Positions 21,624 through 34,603 of a stretch of DNA of 64,000 nt are shown piece by piece. This DNA is from Prostheceraeus crozeri (lineage: Eukaryota; Platyhelminthes; Polycladida; Euryleptidae). The notes under the pieces are model-generated. The model ran no database searches. It worked only from the letters and a program-made list of their open reading frames with translations, and had not been told where the DNA came from. Positions within the stretch are counted from its first letter, which is position 1, and the number at the start of each line of letters is the position of its first letter. The position numbers were made by a program, and so were the translations under genes. The DNA lies in assembly GCA_907163375.1 (NCBI GenBank), contig CAJQUW010014388.1, positions 412,167 to 476,166 on the forward strand, read 5' to 3'.

Positions 21624-23534
21624 TTAGCCACAAAATTAAGTCAATCAAGCATCCAGAGAAGAAAATGTGTGTGTGTTGCTCATCGTGATCGTATGCAAGA
21701 AGAGTAGGATCTCTCCAATTAGGCTACCCTGGAATCTCAAGTCTTTGTTGAAGATCATATTCGCACGGTCACAGAAATCAATTCCCTTTAGTTCTAAGTG
21801 AGGTTACTTGGGAATAGAATGATGAATGTATTTGAGCTTCAAGTGATCATCAAGTTGTGTCATTTTGTAATTTTCTTACCTATGAAACATTGAGATCCTT
21901 AGATATTGTATCTCCTGCAAATTTTAGAATAAGTAGAAATCACAAACTAGAAATATACAGAAATTCACCCAGTTAGCCTATAGTCTCAAAAGCCAAATGT
22001 TGAAAAGAATGGCTCCCATTTTGCTGCAGGTTGATTATGCGTATGTAAATTTGGGTTGCACATGTCATACAGATGTTCTTAAATGTTAGAACATAGACTT
22101 TCTATCAATGTACAAACTACAGATATCACTAGCAGACTACCAGCAAATTCAGCTTAAGTATCGCACTAATAATTTTGTAGTACTCTTACCATGTGATATC
22201 TCAAGAATTCTCTGTGTTCACGCTTCAAATTTAGTCATGACGTCGCCTGCACTAAATATTACGATTACAGTCATCAAATATTGGGCATAGTAATACGTCG
22301 CATACAATAATTGCTTGTCAGTGTAATAGAAATGACCAGTAATATGTCAATAGTTCTCATTTTTATTTGTGGCTGAAGGAAAACAATAATGTTACCGATA
22401 ATTAAACAAGCCGACATTATTTTTTCTTAAGCCGAGCCAGTCCGGTATAGCTGACTCAGCTTAGCAGCATGTTTTCCTTTCACGCACTTGATGAAAATAT
22501 ACTACCTAAATTTTGAGTGCAATCTGGATAATTGTAAGCCTTGGTAGGAGAGTTGCGTCGTGAGGCACGTTCTCGAGTCCTGTACGGGGATGCAGAGTCG
22601 TAGTAGGGCACTCGTCTGCTCTTTTGAACTAGTTTGTAGGGCGGAATCCAATGTAAGGAAGTCGTTCATCAATGAGGCTCGATTACCAAGAGTCATCGGG
22701 TTTCTTGAGTTGATATACGAGTAGGCCTACGTAGTGCGATGCGGACAATGAAGCTCTTATAAGATAAAAAATTAGTTATGGCGACCGTAACTCTAAAATG
22801 ATGATGATTTCATAAAAAGTGTCTGTCTATATTTCTGTATAGTCCATCAATTTACTCATGCTTGTGGCTAATGTAGGTCATTGGACAGACTACTTCCTGT
22901 TATATACGAGTCAATATTCAATTAATGAATCCTCGGCATGACTTGCCGTCGAGCAGCTCATACTTTCTTAAAATAACTCAAAGTGAAGCTCCAATGAAGG
23001 GTTCAAAACTCCTTCATTTTGCACTCTCGACTTCATGTTACCCATCAAAAGTTTCAATAGAAATATTTACAAGCATTTTGTATAGCCCTATATTTTAAAT
23101 ATTTTTAAAATAATAATATTAAATGAATATATTAATATTATATTGTTATTGCATTAATATTTTTACATTTTGATGACCAAAATAAGGTCAGGAGAACAGA
23201 ACAAAAGAATTTTGAACCAACTATGCTTCCTCCCGTGTGCCACTATCAACTAGTTTTGATAAAGAACCAAGCTTAAATGCGGCTGGATAAAATTTTCAAT
23301 ATCTTTATATTTTATTAATATCCGAACTGGTTTCGATTCAATTATATTTAATCATCCTGTGCGGTTACAAGTTATAAAATCGCATAAAATTCGCATTGCA
23401 TACAAATTTACATGTGTTCACAAACGAGTCAAGGTTATTGCATGGTTCCACTTATGTCAGTTGATGTTACAAGTTCAGAAGAAGAGCATGTCATCCACTC
23501 CACTCATTCGATTCCTTTATCATGATGAATTCAG
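21624..23534. other. No gene recognised
   Basis: Short open frames only (60-70 codons) with no domain. An ATTAATATTA-rich patch lies near 23090-23165. Confidence 0.4.
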
Positions 23535-23700
23535 GAGTTATTGACTGTCTGAAGCGACTTGGGGCTATGCTCGTGCATAGATATCTCTGTATCACAGGGA
23601 TATCTACGCAAATGCTCACTGATACGAGTATTGAAGTGTCTCTTAGTGGCACCGACGTAACAGCGGTCACAACTATATTGATAAGAAATGTTCGATTATT
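23535..23700 (-). pseudogene. Penelope-like element GIY-YIG endonuclease remnant
   Basis: The minus strand reads SYQYSCDRCYVGATKRHF followed by NTRISEHLRRYPC. This matches the GIY-YIG nuclease of Penelope-like retroelements (CxxxYVGxTxRxLxxRxxEH). Only this C-terminal module is visible, with no reverse transcriptase in frame next to it. It is a truncated, decayed copy. Confidence 0.7.
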
Positions 23701-23775
23701 TGTTAGAAGTATTTTTTCTTATCACATTCACGATGAGACTGGGTACATTTTACTGGAATTTTGCGTTTACTGATC

Positions 23776-24078
23776 GCTTTAAGTTCATTTGAATTTGAAT
23801 ATATAACCATTATTGACTTTCTATGTGATAAATCACATAAAATACTCGCAGGTTAATGGAAAATTCCTTATGAGACCTTTTATAAGTCTTATGGCCGACA
23901 GCTTGTGGCACAACTTATCAAGTCCTAAAGTGTTATCACAGTATTGATTTCTATGCACTGGGCTACAGTCATTTGCCTCCTATTTTGAGTGTCTGGAGTT
24001 TTGATGAATCTTATTGATAATCTTTTTAGGTGACTCTTTATCATTACAGAATCATAATCCTTCCAAAGATATCGTGCA
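23776..24078. other. Upstream region of nocturnin coding exon
   Basis: A splice acceptor-like TATCATTACAG (ending 24049) lies just before the coding start, and an in-frame stop separates it from the ATG. The first coding exon therefore probably begins at 24050 with a short 5' untranslated part joined to an unseen upstream exon. Confidence 0.5.
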
Positions 24079-24274
24079 ATGGCCGAAGAACCATTAGAAA
24101 ATGGTAAATTAGATATAAAGGAGGAGATCATTAAGAAATTGAATGAAGAACTGAACAGTTTCAGCAACATTTCCCCACTTCTTCCAAGATCTACACAGTC
24201 ATTGGACAGTGATGCATCTGACGGAAGTGATAAGCAAAAGTTTAGAATCATGCAATGGAATATCCTCGCACAAG
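24079..24274 (+). CDS. NOCT: Nocturnin, first coding exon
   Basis: The N-terminal 65 residues begin MAEEPLENGKLDIKEE. A charged helical segment and a serine-rich linker lead to the first strand of the catalytic fold, FRIMQWNILAQ, a hallmark of nocturnin and other exonuclease-endonuclease-phosphatase (EEP) proteins. The exon ends CAAG|GTGAGT after the first base of a Gly codon (phase 1). It joins the acceptor at 30566 to give AQGLSLIGKFVLCP, colinear with vertebrate nocturnin. No mitochondrial targeting peptide is seen in this exon; an upstream exon could supply one. Confidence 0.92.
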
Positions 24275-26656
24275 GTGAGTTGCTGATGAGAGCAATCGGT
24301 CTCAAGAATCATGATGTTCCTCAGACCCTAATGTGGACTGGATGGATTTAATTATGACATGACTTACAACTTGCACATAAATACCTGACTAAACTGTAGG
24401 CAAAGTGACACATTGCGAATGTTGCATCTGATTTCTACATGGACTGCTTCTACTTGGAAAATCTTCCTTCGCTGGTATGTTGGAGATATAGATATTGAAG
24501 TCACGGATAAATGTGCCTTTATTATGAGTGCAAGTGCACCAGACAAATTGACCGACGCCGGACTTCAAGGAGAACGCGATTACGGAAATTGACATATTTT
24601 TTAGTAGCTGTGTACCGATTGATCGTCCGATTATTGACACGTTAGAGCGATAATCGGCAATCGACCGATTACCTACCTTACTAATTGGCTGTTGAGTGGA
24701 GTGAAGGAGGCTTTTCGTAAATTTCCGTTAAAATTTAGTGACTGATCGAAAGACAAATTTCATTGTGTTGGATAATCTTAACTCTGGATGTTCACTATAT
24801 ACCGAACTGCTTATCTAAATTCAAGCGACTTCTTTTTATCATAACGGTGATTGAAAAACAACTGAATTCTCCTAAATACTCAATTTTCATTAAGACCGAT
24901 AAAAATGCCATTTTCGTTTGTTGTGATGCGTCAATAGCATTTTTCGCGATTTTTCCGCCCGTGAGAAGAGTTGGGAGAGCTCATAGTGGGGAACAAGCAT
25001 GAGTTTTCGACCTGACCTTCTTAGCCATGGCCCATATTTTTCCGTCCCATTGTACTTTTTTTCTACCCGAACCCGACCCATGATTTTTTCATTGAAGTCC
25101 CGTCTAATTCAAAATTAGTAGCCATTTGGATATATTGACCGGACATGGGGATGGTCATTTGGTTCGACACACATTTAGATATACTCGTATGCTTTGCATT
25201 TCTTTGAATTGGCTTCAGTACATCTCCAATGGGTTTTATCGCTGCTCTTTCTGTCAATAATGTAGGCATATTCATTACAAAAGATAAGAGGTTCATCTGT
25301 TGATATTTTTTCCTGAAACTCCCTCTATCTTATCAAATTACGGAAGCAAACTAATGAATATCGCAAATTATTATATCTAAAACACCCCATTCAAATTTTG
25401 ATTTGATCATCTATATAGATAATGCATGCTGGAGATCTTTCTATGCACATAGATAGATCCCAAGGTTTGGGATTTCCATGTTTTATACCATAATGATCTA
25501 TGTCATAGAAAAGTAATATCTGATGATCATTTTTTTCGAACAAATAAACGCATCAGCGAAATGGACCATAGAATTCTGCGTATAAGTTGTCGATGAAATG
25601 AGCGTTTTTTAAAGATATGTTGTCGAACAAATGAACGTGTCGAGCAAGAAGACTAGATCCATTGACATATTATGGCTTAGTAATCAATTATCCTGCTTGA
25701 AGATTCACTGAAAATGTTTTCTTTCTCAGAATAAAGGCCATGTGGATTAATAAGTAAATATACACTGCCAGTAATTCAAATCACTTTAATGAATGCAGGA
25801 AGCCCCAGTGTATTCATTCATGTTAATGAACGCACTCATTCATAAATCGAAATAGGGCCGCGTCTATGCAAACGCGTGCTTGCTTTTCAAGCTGTAATTA
25901 TGACTTGCACCCGCCAAGGAAGTTATCATGCTGTCAGTAATTTACCCGCCAGTATAATAGTACTTCGACTGTCATATCTCGCAGATATCACTTCTCATGA
26001 CTTGTTCCGCACTGGTCTATAAAACTAGTAATATAATCCTTCTTAGAGACAGGATTATGTGCGTGTGTGTGTGTAAGTGTGTCAGGGAAGCTCTTGTCCT
26101 AACCATTAATGTCTGACACAGAGAAATAGAAATACATAGAAATGATTGTAAACTTAGAATACGTCAGAGAAAAAAATCTAAAATTTTTATCAGGTTCTGG
26201 CCAGACATTTAAAGCATAAATAGTTTGGAAGGAGCAGAATCTTTTGTGATGTTATAAATTTTATTATCAGTAGCAATATAGGCCTATTTCAGCTGCCAGC
26301 AGCAGCTATCTTCAGTCAACATATGCTTCTCAGTGTCAATAGTTTATTAGTTCAGTTTAGTTTTTTTTGTTTAGTGGCAGTTTTATTGTTTACCAGCTGT
26401 AGTGGCAGCTGAAATATATCACAACTGATAATTGAATCTATGATATCACAAAAGATTTGGATCCTTTCAAGCTATGTAAATTTGAAAGACCCGTTTTGTT
26501 TCCAAATGTTTAGTCCCGGGCGCGGTTTCCACTTTGGAAGAAGCGCTGACCGGTGCTTTTCATGCACCTCCAAATTCTTGGAAATCCTGAGCTATGTCAA
26601 GATCTCTCCTCTGATTTACTCAGCCGTATAACCTTTCGATTTGCAGCTAACGAGCT

Positions 26657-26740
26657 GTTGTTGTAGCCTTGTAGCGAAGTGCTCACTGCCTACTAATACA
26701 ACTGGGGTACCTAGGATCAAATCCCATCGTGGGATGTCAG
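26657..26740 (+). repeat. tRNA-derived SINE-like fragment
   Basis: Box A-like TAGCCTTGTAGCGAAGTGC and box B-like GGATCAAATCC are spaced about 45 bp apart. The flanks do not form an acceptor stem, so this is a SINE head or tRNA relic, not a tRNA gene. Confidence 0.45.
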
Positions 26741-27250
26741 ACTTAAAATTATTTTTTGTAAAGAGCTGACGGAATTATCATTTTCCAAGTGGAGTCCTAT
26801 AGTAGGTAATTACAAGCAATTCGAGCATCTTTTAAAATATATCGTCAGGTTAAGGCAGGGACCGTAACAACGGATTCTATTAGAGAATTAGGCCGGATTT
26901 TTCTCAAGGCATTGTCTCTGAAACTGCATGCAGCTTTACTCTATTGTAACCATTCCAAAGCAAGTATGCCTGTGCATTTCACTGTCAGAAAGATATGATA
27001 GCAGTATTTAACATTTACTGCTGATGTTTGGAAGTAGTATGTAAAATACATAACTAATGTTCGAAGAAAATAATTTTGATTGCGGCGACGAACTATCTTT
27101 TCTTTAAGTTGTTAGTCACCCGCTCAGAGGATTGTTTCCTCAAGGCGGTAGGTGCCTACGAAACACATGCCCACTGTGCCAACCGAAGGCAAAGGCTGTC
27201 TGTTTTGCCAACTTTTTTACACGCTTCGCTAGACATATTTTTGTGTGTAT

Positions 27251-29594
27251 CAGGGCTGTGGAGCCGATGCGTTATCTCATCGGCTCCGGCTCCGGCTCCA
27301 CGACACTGATGTGAAAGGCTCCGGCTCAGCTCCGGCTCCGGCTCCGACTTCAAATTCAGGTTCTATCTATGCTGGTTATCCTGGATCCGTTGAACGGTTT
27401 TTTTTGGATAACGGTGTGGCCTTTAGAGGCTTGCTACAATCATCAAATTAGTTTTCATTAACAAGCAACGACTTAAGTTAATAATAAAAATGATAATAGC
27501 CTAATATTATGACAAATAACATACTTGTCATATATTTTTGCATGAATTGACTATCTCTGAAAGATAAAATGAAGTTATAGCCAGGATTGGTTAAATTAGA
27601 TAAAGATCTCCCGCACTGGCTAAATATAAATTGCCCTAGCCTGCAACCAGTCTACTACGAGGCTACATTAAATAAGACCACATGAGTGATGATGATATAC
27701 CTAATTAGCCGTCACAGGGGCCGAATAGTAGTATAAGCTTTTTAACAAAGCTTGAATATGAAACTGGATAGCGTATGCCTCTAAATAGCTTATAGGGCCT
27801 GTATCTACTCGAACATGGAAAGGGTATCGGCTATGTAGCCAAATATACCGTATCAATAAAGATATCAATTGCTTTATTGAATATTAAAGTGTATATAGGC
27901 TAGCTTAGGTTGTTATTGTTATTTGTTATTGTCTTTATTCAATAGTCTATTGGTCAATGAATAATATGATCGGTGGGTAGCCCACGACTCATCATCTGTA
28001 GAAATTGTAATTTAGATAGCCTCATTGCAGTGTAGGCTAGAAATGTACAATTGAAAATTATACTTAAAAAATTAAAAATATCTAATTTAAGACAAGTTTT
28101 GTAATTCTATGCAGCATACTTAATAAGTTAAGGCCTAACTTACATTATATTAATTTCGTATTTTTCATTATGGCGTAAAGTTGCACTAAATAATTCATCA
28201 ATGATTCATGTATATTATTATATTTAATTTATGTATAACACATTACCACTATTCCTCTGATGATGGTTAGGCTGATGAAACTGAACTCGGAGTATCACAC
28301 AGTATGTTGCAGGGTGCTACTATGCATAATAAAAATTTGACTGCGAGCACCGAGCAGAAATCCCATCTACTTTGCTAGCTTTCAAATACGCGTGCGGTTT
28401 AATGTCACAGACAATAGAAAAGGGAGGTCAAAAGGCGCCTTTATTGAGAGCGTCTCAGTCTTTTTTTTATTGTTTACATATAAGTCAGCATGATATCAGC
28501 ATAAAGTGTTGACAGACGGAAAAAATAATAATGAAAATTCTTGAAATCCACAGGTCTATGACATTTGGGGAAATATCATTACACGATACGGCTCTTGTGC
28601 AGTCCTCCCCCCCATTTTTTCTCTGGTCAAAAGATGCAGCACCATTGGATGTCCGTTTCAGCATCACCGGTTTGAGTGAAGCATTCCGTGCTGTTGTAAA
28701 AATCTACGTGGGTAATTGCGATGTCATGGTCGCAAACTTCGTCAGCAAGTCAACATTGTAATTTGACTTCGGGTTTTTCGCATTGAAATATACCCTTTGA
28801 ATTTTGAAGTCAAAGGAAATTCATTGTGAATGAGATACCTTTAAAATAATAGGGCGCTACTAGAAGTGGCTGGGTCGCTTATTGCTATAGCCATGTGAGG
28901 ACTTGTAGTCAGGTCATTCGTGTGAGTGTGAAGAGTTATCCCTCCAATCAAAATTGATCAAATTGAATAATCGATTGTTTTGAAAAATGTAGGTGGGGGG
29001 ACTGCACAAGAGCCTATAATACAATCTAAGGAAATTGGCATTGTCACAGATGCCAGTAGCTTCTGCCAGTAGCCATACCGATAGATGATAGCCTACATAG
29101 TAACCGTATTAGATTTAAGACATTGCGCAAGAAATGTAGCTATATTATCTTTGCTGACTGAACTGGAAATGTGTACATAAATGACTGGCGACTTGTCTCT
29201 AGGAATCTACAATCATCTAGTTAGCATGCATATAACAAGTCTTCAAATTAATGGATTTTGGAGAATACGTTGTCAATATGGAAATTAGTCTCACGAAACA
29301 TATGCAATAAAAAAATATTACACATGTGTGTAAATATATAATAAATATAATACAAAAGAAGGCGGCAACTGCAAAGAAAGATATCGTGGAGGACAGATCA
29401 TTGGTATACTTAAAAGACATATCTTTAGATTTCAAATGATTTCATTTTTTTATGATGCCAATTAATAACTTTCAAAATTCTAGATTTATATCAAAGCTCA
29501 AACTATCGGAGCCGGAGCCGGAGCCCTTGTGATAAATCGGCTCCGGCTCCGACCAAAACCATCGGCTCCTTAAGGCTCCGGCTCCACAGCCCTG
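27251..29594. mobile_element. hAT DNA transposon in the nocturnin intron
   Basis: The ends read CAGGGCTGTGGAGCCG and CGGCTCCACAGCCCTG, typical hAT inverted repeats, and GGCTCC is reiterated for ~100 bp inside each end. A perfect 8-bp target duplication GTGTGTAT lies at 27243-27250 and 29595-29602. The interior has no intact transposase frame that I recognise. A separate inverted-repeat unit sits at 28590-29014. The perfect duplication suggests a fairly recent insertion. Confidence 0.92.
28590..29014. repeat. Nested inverted-repeat unit inside the hAT
   Basis: GGCTCTTGTGCAGTC (28590-28604) and its perfect complement (29000-29014) bound 425 bp, each followed inward by a C/G run. A 76-codon frame (28531-28761) crosses the left arm. 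This is either a nested non-autonomous transposon or part of the host element. Confidence 0.6.
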
Positions 29595-30566
29595 GTGTGT
29601 ATCTTTTATCTCTTGTGATGTGTTCGTCCATATGTCGCGTAATTTAAAACTTGTATGAATTTCAATTGTTCCAACATTGTACTTCTACAGTATCACTGTT
29701 GTTAGACAAATAAAGGCTATTATTATTATCATTAAATAGGAGCTAAATAAGTTTATTAATTCAGTCTTAAATACGTCGAATGTGAATGTCCAACCAGCAA
29801 AAATAGCACTTCTAAGTTGTCTAACAAAAAATATATTTTTTCCCTTCGATTCTCTAAGATGACATATTATTTATCGAAATGTTATCTGAAACGTATTAGC
29901 AAAATATTTTGATTGATTTTTGGCCATTATATCTCAACTTGCAGTTTCTTCTTCAATCTGTACCTTTTTATTATAATACGAGTAATAACTTTTTGGATAC
30001 TGAAAATGATAGTTTTGATGATAGCCGTGTCTAACTGCACCGGTTGATATGTGTTTAATCTAAAATCGAACAATTCGTTTTTAGATCATGGGAGGGGAAT
30101 ACATAATTTTCCAGGGAACTGTAAAGAGCTGACTTTCCAGATTAAATGAAGTAATTGCTATTAATGAAAAATGCCATCATTATCGCATATCGGTCTGCAG
30201 CAGCGATATGCAGCCACCACCGAAAAGATTGCAAACAATTTTGGCATATTTCCTAGAAATTTTCCTATTTCAAATCTAACTGAAAATATGTTGACATTGA
30301 AACTAGAACTTATTTTATTATGGCTAATATATGCTTCAAACTCTTGTGCAGGCCACAAAAATGCCTGTATGCCGTCTTGTTTTGCACCATGGTGCATGGT
30401 AGTATAATCCCGCGATTAAGGACTTCATAATCTATTAAATCGACTGATCGTGCCCAGCACTGATTGGATGTAGTCGCAGATGAAGCTCAGTCATAGTTAT
30501 TGAAATTAAAGTATTTATTCATTTGATCGTTGTATCCACTGACAAGAATTTTTCATTTCTTTGCAG

Positions 30567-31396
30567 GCTTATCTCTAATTGGAAAGTTTGTTTTGTGTCC
30601 CCAAACAGTCTTTCAATTCGAGAGGAGAATGAGATACATAGTTCTCGAGCTATTACGATACGATGCCGATGTAATTTGTCTTGAGGAAGTGGATATGTTC
30701 GAACAGCTGAATGAATATCTGTCTCAAGTTGGTTACTGTGGTACGTTTATTGAGAAGTGTCCATCTCCCTGTTTAGCATTCTCTGATAACATTGGTCCGG
30801 ATGGTTGTGCGATTTTTTATAAATACCAGCGCTTAAAATGTGTGTCTTCGTCAAGCTTTCGACTCGGTCATGATACAACTCAGGTTGCACTGGTTCAACT
30901 TTTACAGTCAATTGAAGATCCAGAGACGCAGTTTTATGTAACTGTCACCCATTTGAAAGCAAAACCCCAATTTTCTGCCGTTCGCAAAGTACAAGGCGAC
31001 TTCTTGCTGGCCAAGTTAGATGAGATATGCAGAAAAGAACAATCACAGATTCTTCCTATTTTTGTATGTTGTGATATGAATGCTGATCCTCATGAGGAAG
31101 CAGTATCAGCCTTCAAGTCGCACAATCTTAAGTTCAGCAGCACTTATGCTCAAATACATTCCAATGAAAACGAACCAGAGTTTACGACTTGGAAATTTCG
31201 TGGTGCAGATGGCGAAGGAACTCTAGAAAATCGACATACCATTGACTACATGTGGTATCAAAAGTTGTCATCAGTGAAACCTTTGTCTATTGTCAGTATT
31301 CCTACTGAAGATATCATTGGAAGCGAAGGTTTGCCGTGTGCGGCCTTTCCATCTGATCATATGTCTCTCATAGCTGATTTTTCTATAAATCATTAA
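30567..31396 (+). CDS. NOCT: Nocturnin, last exon (EEP catalytic domain)
   Basis: Nocturnin is an EEP-family phosphatase now known to remove the 2'-phosphate of NADP(H). It was long described as a clock-linked deadenylase. Numbering over the joined 341-residue product, the metal-binding Glu is E106 (CLEEVD), with IGPDGCAIF at ~142-150, TVTHLKAKPQF (H194), CDMNADP (D235, N237), HTIDYMW (D292) and the catalytic PSDH (D329, H330). All expected active-site residues are present. The stop is followed by AT-rich DNA with AATAAA at 31704-31709. The upstream exon is at 24079-24274. The gene looks intact. Confidence 0.95.
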
Positions 31397-33137
31397 TCAT
31401 TTTCTTAACATTATAAAACCAAATATTATTATGTTTCTGTATATAACTGAATCACAAGTGAAAATTATGAAATGATATTATAAACACCTGACACTATTTT
31501 TTACAATATATTTTAGATATTATCTCTTTCTACTAAACGATGATGAGTATACTGTAGTTGAATCTTTATTACAATTTCCTAGAAAAAATATATATTCTTT
31601 AAAAATATTACTGCAAGCTTGTAGAAGGCTATTTCATGAGCGTTTAGATAGATATTGTATTGATTGAAGATATTCCAGCAGAAGATATTCCAAGTTTCAA
31701 GATAATAAATGCGCGTCCAAAAAGACTGGACACATAAGCAACTGTTCCATTTTAAAGTTTAATTTCATTATATGGGACGCTGTCAGATGTGTTCAATTTT
31801 TCTTCAATGGTATTCATCATAAGTATTTTGCTACATTTTCCGTATCGCGTACATTCCTTATTTTCTTAAGACATGCTTGTTACATCAATTTCGTTGCTGT
31901 ATTTTGTAAGTCGACGAGAGACACATAGTACATGTTTTCCTATTCCAAATACATTTATACCATTCCATTTTTATTCGTTTTGTTTGTTAACCAATGTGAC
32001 TGGCGCAGTCAAGGACTGCGTGGTATTAAAAGTCAAAATGCAATCAATAAGTCAAAATAAGTTGGCTCGCGTGACTAGGATTTTCACATTAAATTACTGC
32101 TGTATATGTTTCAAAGGTGCCGGATTTAGTAGCGTCAAGGCTTTCTTCGAAAAATTCGCGGTGAATTGTGGGTCTGCAACAGGAAATTCCACGTAATCAT
32201 CAACCTCAACATTGATGACCTTAATTAACCCTTTGCTGCATATTGTTCTCTATGAAGGCAATTGATGTTTGACGTCGATTGCTCTTTTCTGATTGATTGC
32301 TTTCAGTGAAGGTTTCCACCGATTAGAATACAAGTCTTGTGACATCGGAAGTCACGAGCTTTGTGTCTTCACGTGATTTCTTAACTTGATTATTAGCAGC
32401 CAAATTAGGAGTAACCCGTTGAACGATTAAAATGCATTTTACTGTACTCAACAGTCAACTGTTTCACCGTATTTGTATCTCTGATGTTAAATAAATATAT
32501 AACGTTATACCAAAACAACAATAAGTAATACACAATACTTATTGTTCCAATTATCATCGTCATAGTAATGTATGGCGTCAATTTGTTGATGTTCTTTATG
32601 AAGGCCGACATGCAGTAAAGCATGAATATTGATGCCTATATGCCCTATGATATTTTTATCATTTTAACACGTATAATACTTAATTTCTTTGAAATATTTT
32701 ATTGGAAACCGAATTACCGGTAGTATGGTAGTATAGTAGGGCCTGCTACACATAAAATCATACACACAAAATGAATAATATACATGTACTTTTTGTGAAG
32801 GAACTACATGTACATTGTACACATAACCTAAATATGTCGGTGAAACATATGTGTACCGGTATATAGGCTATATCACCTGTATTCTGTATCATGTGTAGGC
32901 CTATATGCATGTATCATGTATGTGTAAATCATGTATACGTGTATCATATACATATCATTCATCTGCTATCATCTATATATTTGGATTTGATCTAGATAAA
33001 TAACCTTTACGGATGAGATTTTTCTAGTATAGATGATACTTAAACTATAGTTATACGGCTCGTATACATATTTCACAGGCTATTATTATTGAATTCTACG
33101 TTTATTTCTATATTTATACACGCATGTTAAATTTAGG
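31397..33137. other. Nocturnin 3' flank; no further gene
   Basis: Probably includes the 3' untranslated region. A hydrophobic 72-codon minus-strand frame at 32405-32623 has no recognised relatives. 32760-33000 is rich in TGTA/TATAC words without a clear period. Confidence 0.4.
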
Positions 33138-33142
33138 TACAT

Positions 33143-33650
33143 AGTAATGGGCAAAAGACCGTTCCAGGACACCATAAAATTCAAAAAATAGTATCTTTAA
33201 AAACGACATAAATTCATGAATTTGAACCCTTTTTCAGGTTTTTAAGACCTAAATACATGAATTTAGTCCATTCAAAAAGTACCATTTTTTCAAAAAATGG
33301 TATTTTTAAAAACGACATAAATTCATGAATTTGAACCCTTTTTCAGGTTATGAAGACCTAAATTCATAAATTCAGGCGTTTTTAAAAATGCCCAATTTTT
33401 CAAATTTTTCAAAATCTCAAAATTTGAGAATTACAATTTTTACTCCCAAAATCATGACCGTTCAAGGACACCGAAAAAATCAGAAAAGTTAAGAATCTCA
33501 AATTTGTGATTATGGCATTTTTCATTGCTCAAATCATGACCGTTCAAGGACATCGAAAATCATAAAAGTTGAGAATTTCAAATTCATGAATTTTATCCAT
33601 CTTTCAGGTTTTTAAAATATGAGATAACTAAAATTATGTGACTAAAAATA
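33143..33650. repeat. Left TIR of Polinton copy 2
   Basis: Reverse complement of 53516-54089, built from the same reiterated modules (GACCGTTCCAGGACACC, CCCTTTTTCAGGTT). The inner edge is near AAATATTTCTTTAAG, the same words that precede the membrane-protein start at 38131. Confidence 0.92.
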
Positions 33651-33659
33651 TTTCTTTAA

Positions 33660-34600
33660 GTATGTAACACAATCTCTCACAATGCCTGTTATTGTTACTG
33701 CTTTGCACTCTGATGAAGCCCCCAATTGTAGGGAACAGCTGATACCCGCATGCTTCTGGCATTCCTAAACCATTGAATTACAGAACAAGCAGCTGTTACC
33801 CGTATTAAAGATTAAAATGACGTGGAATATATTGCAGCATGTAGGAAGTAATACTTCATTTTAAAATTCCATTAATCATAACTAGTGACTGTTTTCTTTC
33901 TTCATTGCAAAATGCCAAAACGTACTGCCGCGGAAGCTTTTTCGTTTTACATGCCGATTTTACTAAACTTAATTAAAGAAGAGCACAAAGAAACTGCGAA
34001 TAAATACTTTGAAGAGTGGAAGTTAGAAATTCAATCGAGAAAGAAGAACAAATTGGACTCTCAAAAAAAGTGGAGGATATTACAGTAAAAATATAACAGT
34101 ATCTGACCACTACTACAATTCCTCAGTTCAATGTTACAAAATAACATTTCATTACCATCGAGGATAGCGCTACTATGATTTCAAAACTGATTGCAAGTGA
34201 TAAAGTACACCATGGGTCGTTGCTGAGAAGTGCTGCTTATCAAGGTTATGGATTTAAAAGAATTCTGGAATTGAGTGACAATAAAAAGAACAGATTTGTG
34301 GCAAACTTGGAACTATTTAGAATTTCCTATAACGTAAGTTATTGTTATTTTTTAATGAACTTATCAGATCTAATTCTACCACACGTATTATTTTTAAATT
34401 CATCAATGCCCATTAGTTTTGTTAGAAAACATTTTAAAGAAATCAAAATTTATATAGAAAAATTGAATCAACCGACAACTATAGAAGAAATGAGGTTTGG
34501 TTCCCAAGATGAATGAACATTAACTGTGTTGTTTTACTTTTTAAGATATGTGCAATGTACATACATATTTGATGCATACATATTTATGAAGACTTCTTTA
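33660..34600. other. Subterminal segment; no gene assigned
   Basis: 33680-33815 resembles, in reverse, 53255-53440 at the other end of the element, including a word (TACTGCTTTGCACTC) that joins a scrap of membrane-gene sequence to a repeat. Open frames at 33885-34088 and 34175-34516 (+) encode lysine-rich proteins (one starting MPKRTAAEAFSFYMP) with no recognised family. Confidence 0.5.
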
Positions 34601-34603
34601 TAA

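Larger units (their letters stand above)
24275..30566 (+). other. NOCT: Nocturnin intron (6.3 kb)
   Basis: GT donor at 24275 and AG acceptor at 30566 (TTTCATTTCTTTGCAG). It contains a tRNA-like SINE fragment (26657-26740), a short GT run near 26050 and a complete hAT element (27251-29594) with a nested inverted repeat. The remaining intron (24275-26650, 26745-27240 and 29603-30560) shows no gene. Confidence 0.85.

Noticed and set aside
27156-27451. Several overlapping open frames on both strands near the left hAT end
   Set aside because: They arise from the GGCTCC repeat, which lacks stops in several frames; no domain is present.
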